The notes under the pieces: generated by a model
What the model was told of the DNA's origin: nothing
What the model saw: the letters and a program-made list of their open reading frames with translations, nothing else
Database searches by the model: none
Source of the DNA: DATDQA01 sp035292505
GTDB lineage: Bacteria; Bacteroidota; Bacteroidia; Chitinophagales; Saprospiraceae
Reading direction: 5' to 3'
NCBI GenBank assembly: GCA_035292505.1
Contig: DATDQA010000245.1
Coordinates: 1 to 11,945, forward strand
Length of the DNA stretch: 11,945 nucleotides
Shown: piece by piece, positions 7,691 through 11,945 of the stretch
Layout: every line of letters starts with the position of its first letter
Numbering within the stretch: position 1 is the stretch's first letter
Position numbers and translations under genes: made by a program

Positions 7691-10126
7691 ATGAACTATT
7701 GTATTCCATTCAGCGAATTAAGCCTTGAATCTTTACCAAAAGTCGGAGGCAAGAATGCGTCTCTGGGTGAAATGTTTCGGGTGCTCACTCCTCATGGAAT
7801 CAACATTCCGGATGGTTTTGCGACGACAGCGGAAGCTTATTGGGATTTTCTCGAAAAGAACGGCATTCGTACTACGCTCACCGATCTCTTGAAAAAACTG
7901 GATACCCGCGAATTCACAAACTTGCATGAAATAGGCATGGCTGCGCGTGACCTCATCTTGCAAGCAGCTATTCCTGCTGAATTGCAGAAAGCCATTTTGC
8001 AAGCCTATGTTGAATTGCAGGCTCGTATCGGAAGTCCAATGCAACTTGCCGTCCGAAGCAGCGCCACAGCGGAAGATCTTCCCACAGCGAGCTTCGCAGG
8101 TCAGCTGGAATCCTTCCTGAATGTCGACGGCGAGAAGGCACTGATCGCTGCATGCCATAGATGTTTCGCTTCGCTCTTTACAGATCGGGCAATAAAATAC
8201 CGTGAAGACAATGGTTTCAATCATATGTCGGTCGCGCTGTCCATCGGTGTGCAACAAATGGTGCGTGCGGATACAGGCAGTTCCGGCGTCGCCTTTACGA
8301 TTGATCCCGAAACCGGATTCAGAAATGCGATCATTATTTCATGTGCGTGGGGATTAGGCGAAAACGTGGTACAGGGTATTGTGAATCCCGATGAATTCGT
8401 TCTCTTCAAGCCGGGTATTGAAAGAAAGAAAAAAGCAATCCTCTCTAAAAGACTTGGCTCAAAACTCAAGAAGATGGTCTATGCTAAACAAAGCAGCGAT
8501 ATACCTGGAGCAAGCACTGTAAATATGGATACTCCGGAGAATGAACGTGAGAGATTTGCCCTTACTGATGATGAAGCCACTACTCTTGGCAATTGGTGTT
8601 TGATGATCGAAAAGCATTACAAACGTCCAATGGATATCGAATGGGCCAAGGATGGCTTCACCGGTGAATTGTATATCGTGCAGGCAAGACCAGAGACGGT
8701 ACACTCTTCTAAGGAACCATACCTCATTCATACGTACACACTTAAAAGCCAGGGGAAGATGTTAGCTGAAGGGATAGCCCTGGGAAGTAAGATTGCAAAG
8801 GGCAAAGCACGTATTCTCCGCTCTCCTGCTGAAGCTCACAAATTGCAAAAAGGTGAAGTGTTGATCACTGACATCACCAATCCGGATTGGGATCCTATCA
8901 TGAAGAAAGCGGCTGCCATTGTTACCAATAAAGGAGGAAGGACCAGTCACGCGGCAATCGTAGCACGTGAAATTGGTGTTGTTGCCGTCGTAGGCACCGG
9001 GAATGCGATGACTGCGATCAAAGATGGACAGGATGTCACCGTTTCCTGTGCAGAAGGAAAGAATGGAAAGATCTATGATGGCGCCCTGCAATGGGATGAA
9101 TCTGCATTCGACGCGCGTACAGTGAAGATGCCTGATACAGAGGTGATGTTCATCCTGGGTGACCCCGAAAAAGCATTTCAGACTTCCTTTCTTCCAAACA
9201 ATGGTATTGGCCTGATGCGACTTGAGTTTGTGATCAATACTGCGATCCGTGTACATCCGATGGCGCTGGTGAAATTCGATGAACTGAAGGATGTCACAGC
9301 GAAAGCGGAGATAGAAAAACTCACTGCTCATTATCCGGACAAAAAGCTGTATTTCATAGAACAACTTGCCTTTGCTGTCTCGACGATAGCAGCGGCTTTT
9401 TATCCAAAGGAGGTGATCGTGCGCATGAGTGATTTCAAGACGAATGAATATGCAAACCTCATCGGCGGTAAGCAGTTCGAGCCAGAGGAAGAAAACCCGA
9501 TGTTGGGCTTTCGTGGTGCATCACGCTACTATAGTGATTTGTACAAAGAGGGATTCAGATTGGAATGCGAGGCCATGAAAGTGGTACGGAATGAGATGGG
9601 ACTCACCAATGTCAAACTAATGATACCTTTCTGCAGAACCGTGGAGGAAGGAGAGAAAGTGGTTGCGCTGATGGCCGAGTATGGATTGCATCGCGGGGAA
9701 AACAATCTTGAGATCTACGTGATGATTGAGATTCCTTCCAATGTCATCCTTGCTGAGGAGTTTGCGAAAGTCTTTGATGGCTTTTCCATCGGATCGAATG
9801 ATCTCACCCAGCTCACGCTGGGGCTCGATCGGGACAGCAGACTGGTCAGTGAACTTTTCAATGAAAAAAATCCTGCGGTAAAATCTCTCATCGCGCAGGT
9901 GATTGCTTCTGCACGCCAGACAGGAACCCCAATTGGCCTCTGCGGACAAGCGCCAAGTGATTTTCCGGAGTTTGCTCAATTCCTGGTGGAAGAGGGTATC
10001 GATAGTATTTCTTTCAACCCGGATGCCCTACTGAAAGGAATTGAGAATATTCGCAACGCGGAAAAAAGAAAAAAAAACAGTCATGGCAGAGTTTCTAAAG
10101 AAGAGCAAATGACTGCGCAGGCATGA
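7691..10126 (+). CDS. ppsA: Phosphoenolpyruvate synthase
   Basis: This cytoplasmic enzyme converts pyruvate, ATP and water to phosphoenolpyruvate, AMP and phosphate, the entry to gluconeogenesis from pyruvate. At 811 residues it is close to the E. coli enzyme (about 792). The N-terminal ATP-binding domain (about 5-340) shows VGGKNASLGEM, AVRSSATAEDLPTASFAGQ and MDIEWAKDG...YIVQARPETV. The swivelling phosphohistidine domain (about 370-460) has GGRTSHAAIVARE with the catalytic His at 420. The PEP/pyruvate TIM barrel (about 475-785) has MLGFRGASRY, GSNDLTQLTLGLDRDS and GLCGQAPSD with the catalytic Cys at 751. These match E. coli His421 and Cys751. The tail after residue 790 is lysine-rich, and its codons include a run of nine A (10069-10077). 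No Shine-Dalgarno sequence precedes the ATG. It is the first gene of a likely three-gene transcript. The usual partner regulator (PpsR kinase/phosphorylase) is not seen here. Confidence 0.97.
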   Translation: MNYCIPFSELSLESLPKVGGKNASLGEMFRVLTPHGINIPDGFATTAEAYWDFLEKNGIRTTLTDLLKKLDTREFTNLHEIGMAARDLILQAAIPAELQKAILQAYVELQARIGSPMQLAVRSSATAEDLPTASFAGQLESFLNVDGEKALIAACHRCFASLFTDRAIKYREDNGFNHMSVALSIGVQQMVRADTGSSGVAFTIDPETGFRNAIIISCAWGLGENVVQGIVNPDEFVLFKPGIERKKKAILSKRLGSKLKKMVYAKQSSDIPGASTVNMDTPENERERFALTDDEATTLGNWCLMIEKHYKRPMDIEWAKDGFTGELYIVQARPETVHSSKEPYLIHTYTLKSQGKMLAEGIALGSKIAKGKARILRSPAEAHKLQKGEVLITDITNPDWDPIMKKAAAIVTNKGGRTSHAAIVAREIGVVAVVGTGNAMTAIKDGQDVTVSCAEGKNGKIYDGALQWDESAFDARTVKMPDTEVMFILGDPEKAFQTSFLPNNGIGLMRLEFVINTAIRVHPMALVKFDELKDVTAKAEIEKLTAHYPDKKLYFIEQLAFAVSTIAAAFYPKEVIVRMSDFKTNEYANLIGGKQFEPEEENPMLGFRGASRYYSDLYKEGFRLECEAMKVVRNEMGLTNVKLMIPFCRTVEEGEKVVALMAEYGLHRGENNLEIYVMIEIPSNVILAEEFAKVFDGFSIGSNDLTQLTLGLDRDSRLVSELFNEKNPAVKSLIAQVIASARQTGTPIGLCGQAPSDFPEFAQFLVEEGIDSISFNPDALLKGIENIRNAEKRKKNSHGRVSKEEQMTAQA

Positions 10127-10153
10127 AGAGGGATAAAGTCAGATATTCGCATC

Positions 10154-11470
10154 ATGTCAACTCAATTATCGCAGGATAAATACGTCCTTGCCAGCGATGC
10201 GGTACGCGTGATCCGAAGTGGTCAGCGTGTCTTTGTGCACGGAAGTGCGGCCACACCTCAACTTCTGCTGAGAGCGATGGTAGATAGGGCCGACGAAGTG
10301 AAGGACGTCGAACTTGTCAGCATCAGTACATTTGGCGATCACATTTTCGACAGACCGGAATTCACGCAGAGTTTTTTCATGAACTCACTGTTTGTTTCTG
10401 CCAACGTGCGGGATTTGGTAAACGGAGAAGCCGGGGACTACATCCCTGTGTTCCTGAGTGAGATCCCACGCCTGTTTGAAAAAGGGTTGTTACCGGTGGA
10501 TGTCGCGCTTATTCATGTCTCGCCGCCCGATAAACATGGCTTTTGCTCCCTGGGTGTCTCCGTGGACGTGGCACGTGCCGCTGTAAAGCAGGCCAAATAT
10601 GTCATCGCACAAGTGAATCCGAAGATGCCTCGTACCCATGGAGATGGGATGGTACATGTGAATCAGATCCATGCAATGGTGGAATCGCATGAAGATCTTC
10701 CGGAAGTCAGTTATGCCAGTGAGGGCTCAGAAAACGCAAATGCAATCGGGCGGCATTGTGCTGCGTTGATCGATGATGGTGCCACATTGCAATTGGGGAT
10801 CGGTAGTATTCCTGATGCAGTGCTCGCATGCCTGCACGCACACAAAGACATTGGGATACACACTGAAATGTTTTCTGATGGCATTCTACCCCTGGTAGAA
10901 AAAGGAGTCATCACGAATCGCTTTAAGAAAAAACACAGGGGAAAGCTCGTCACCGGCTTTGCGATGGGTACGCGCAAGTTGTATGATTTTGTTGATGACA
11001 ATCCACAGGTAGCGTTTCTGGATATTGGTTACGTCAATGATACAAGTGTCATACGTACAAATCCGAAAGTGGTGGCTGTCAATTCTGCGATTGAAGTAGA
11101 CATTACGGGGCAGGTGTGTTCGGATTCTATCGGTACATACCAGTTTTCCGGTGTAGGCGGCCAGATGGATTTTATGCGCGGTGCTGCATTGTCCGAAGGA
11201 GGTAAGCCCATCATTGCGATGCCTTCTATCACGAAGAAAGGGGGGTCAAAGATTGTACCGTTCCTGAAACAAGGAGCCAACGTCGTCACAACACGTGCGC
11301 ATGTGCACTATGTCATTACGGAATTCGGAGTAGCGTATCTCTATGGGAAAAACCTGTTGCAGCGCGCAAAAGAACTCCTGCGCATCTCACATCCTTCGCA
11401 CCAGGAGTGGCTCGAAGAAGAAATCGCGCATCGCTTTGGACGAAGTGTCCATGCATTTGCAAGCAAATAA
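10154..11470 (+). CDS. Acetyl-CoA hydrolase/transferase, 4-hydroxybutyrate CoA-transferase type
   Basis: This enzyme belongs to the class I CoA-transferase family that moves CoA between acyl-CoA and a carboxylic acid such as acetate, or hydrolyses acyl-CoA. The N-terminal half contains VFVHGSAATPQLLLRAM and LIHVSPPDKHGFCSLGVSVD; the C-terminal half contains LQLGIGSIPDAVL, HTEMFSDG, NSAIEVDITGQVCSDS, FSGVGGQMDFMRGA and THV-like VHYVITEFGVAYLYGK. The length (438) and the glutamate at residue 238 in HTEMFSDG agree with the active-site Glu238 known from the Clostridium aminobutyricum 4-hydroxybutyrate CoA-transferase. The G-x-G of GIGSIP fits the CoA-binding loop. It starts 27 bases after ppsA, so it is probably co-transcribed, and would supply or drain acetyl-CoA beside PEP formation. 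The exact acid substrate (acetate, 4-hydroxybutyrate, succinate, propionate) cannot be read from the sequence. Confidence 0.92.
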   Translation: MSTQLSQDKYVLASDAVRVIRSGQRVFVHGSAATPQLLLRAMVDRADEVKDVELVSISTFGDHIFDRPEFTQSFFMNSLFVSANVRDLVNGEAGDYIPVFLSEIPRLFEKGLLPVDVALIHVSPPDKHGFCSLGVSVDVARAAVKQAKYVIAQVNPKMPRTHGDGMVHVNQIHAMVESHEDLPEVSYASEGSENANAIGRHCAALIDDGATLQLGIGSIPDAVLACLHAHKDIGIHTEMFSDGILPLVEKGVITNRFKKKHRGKLVTGFAMGTRKLYDFVDDNPQVAFLDIGYVNDTSVIRTNPKVVAVNSAIEVDITGQVCSDSIGTYQFSGVGGQMDFMRGAALSEGGKPIIAMPSITKKGGSKIVPFLKQGANVVTTRAHVHYVITEFGVAYLYGKNLLQRAKELLRISHPSHQEWLEEEIAHRFGRSVHAFASK

Positions 11471-11486
11471 AAGAAGAAATTGAATT

Positions 11487-11513
11487 ATGTTTATTAAAAA
11501 GAATAACTCATGA
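11487..11513 (+). other. Possible 8-codon leader ORF overlapping the next start
   Basis: ATG at 11487 opens a frame reading MFIKKNNS that stops at the TGA at 11511-11513. That stop overlaps the ATG at 11510 of the next gene in an ATGA arrangement, as seen in translational coupling. It has no visible ribosome-binding site and is short enough to be chance. It is listed because it lies exactly at the start junction. Confidence 0.2.
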
Positions 11514-11945
11514 AGGCGGGAATATGGATCGATCAACGCAAAGCTGTCATCATATTGCTGAATGACGATGGCGAAAATATGATGGAAGTCGAGTCCGGGG
11601 TTGAAGAATTTCATACAAAAGGTGGTTACGGCGGTGCACGCAAGGACATGCCACAGGACGCGAAGTCAGATAAAAAAGTCCAGGCGCGGAGACAGAAGCA
11701 GACAAACGATTTTTTCAACAATGTGATGAAACAACTTCCTAAACTTGAGAGGCTCATTGTGTTCGGCCCGGGAGAGGGGAAGAAACTCTTTACTTCTGCG
11801 CTCAAAGACAAATCAAAATTCGCTGAAACAAAAGTGAAAACAGAAACGAGTGATCAATTGACTTTGAACCAGATTCACGCAAAGGTTCAGGAGTACTTCA
11901 GAGTCAACAACACAAGGACGCCAAAGAGTGAAGTCGGTACAAAGG
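11510..11945 (+). CDS. eRF1-domain-like (host-attachment/baeRF-type) small protein, 3' end outside the window
   Basis: An open frame runs from ATG at 11510 to the window end with no stop (145 codons seen). It begins MKAGIWIDQRKAVIILLNDD, followed by ESGVEEFHTKGGYGGARKD, a basic QARRQKQTNDFFNNVMKQL helix (about 60-77), then LERLIVFGPGEGKKLFTSAL (about 80-98) and a final helix LTLNQIHAKVQEYF. This layout, an N-terminal WID-R-A strand pair, a linker, and a FGPGE-K strand-helix, is that of small bacterial proteins usually annotated as hypothetical, host-attachment or translation-machinery proteins and related to domain 2 of release factor eRF1. Their role is not established; ribosome rescue or stress adaptation has been proposed. 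It follows the CoA-transferase by 39 bases, so it likely shares the transcript. Nearly all of the expected length is present, so the stop probably lies just beyond the window. Confidence 0.75.
   Translation, partial: MKAGIWIDQRKAVIILLNDDGENMMEVESGVEEFHTKGGYGGARKDMPQDAKSDKKVQARRQKQTNDFFNNVMKQLPKLERLIVFGPGEGKKLFTSALKDKSKFAETKVKTETSDQLTLNQIHAKVQEYFRVNNTRTPKSEVGTK

Noticed and set aside
7497..7694. 65-codon open frame between the six-repeat gene and ppsA
   Set aside because: It runs through the hairpin and the strong terminator and overlaps the ppsA start, so it is not a credible gene.
7733..8257. 174-codon open frame on the minus strand inside ppsA
   Set aside because: It is opposite the ATP-binding domain of ppsA and has no family resemblance or promoter; shadow frame.
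8762..9364. 200-codon open frame on the minus strand inside ppsA
   Set aside because: It lies wholly opposite the conserved ppsA coding sequence, has no recognisable domain and is rich in Cys, His and Arg in the manner of an antisense shadow.
11093..11095. Glu314 in NSAIEVD of the CoA-transferase as the catalytic glutamate
   Set aside because: The motif is conserved, but Glu238 in HTEMFSDG agrees in position and context with the active-site glutamate of the 438-residue clostridial homologue.

Overview
The window comes from a member of the Bacteroidota. The evidence is a SusC/SusD outer-membrane nutrient-uptake pair, a secreted protein with a type IX secretion (T9SS) C-terminal sorting domain, almost no Shine-Dalgarno sequences, and one close match to the Bacteroidota -7 promoter element. 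The moderate base composition and the style of the surface proteins would suit an environmental lineage such as Saprospiria or Chitinophagia, but that placement is a guess. No rRNA, tRNA, CRISPR array, insertion sequence or phage gene was seen.

Left half (1-7574): a glycan-uptake locus. On the minus strand a SusC-type TonB-dependent receptor (5344 to 2357) is followed after 12 bases by a SusD-type lipoprotein (2344 to 140). The SusD is unusual: about 190 residues are inserted before its C-terminal region, and they look like two SusE/SusF-type starch-binding repeats. An 80-base gap separates susC from a divergent plus-strand gene (5425-7467). That gene encodes a signal peptide, six tandem repeats of the same SusE/SusF type, and a T9SS sorting domain, with no enzyme domain. 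The three genes probably form one surface system: the repeats hold an alpha-glucan-like polymer or oligomer at the cell surface, SusD captures and lids it, and SusC imports it. The substrate is inferred from the repeat family; no glycoside hydrolase lies in the window. A strong stem-loop terminator (7535-7574) closes this half.

Right half (7575-11945): a plus-strand central-metabolism cluster. It holds phosphoenolpyruvate synthase (7691-10126), an acetyl-CoA hydrolase/transferase of the 4-hydroxybutyrate CoA-transferase type (10154-11470), and a small eRF1-domain-like protein (11510 to beyond the window end). Gaps of 27 and 39 bases suggest one transcript. The two enzymes would join acyl-CoA/acetate exchange to PEP formation, that is gluconeogenesis or energy balance. 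A 22-bp dyad at 7596-7617 upstream of ppsA is a candidate operator.

Non-coding DNA: positions 1-139 hold short tandem repeats with no gene; 7468-7534 holds a second, weaker hairpin made of ATGA/GATG-rich sequence; the other gaps are short.
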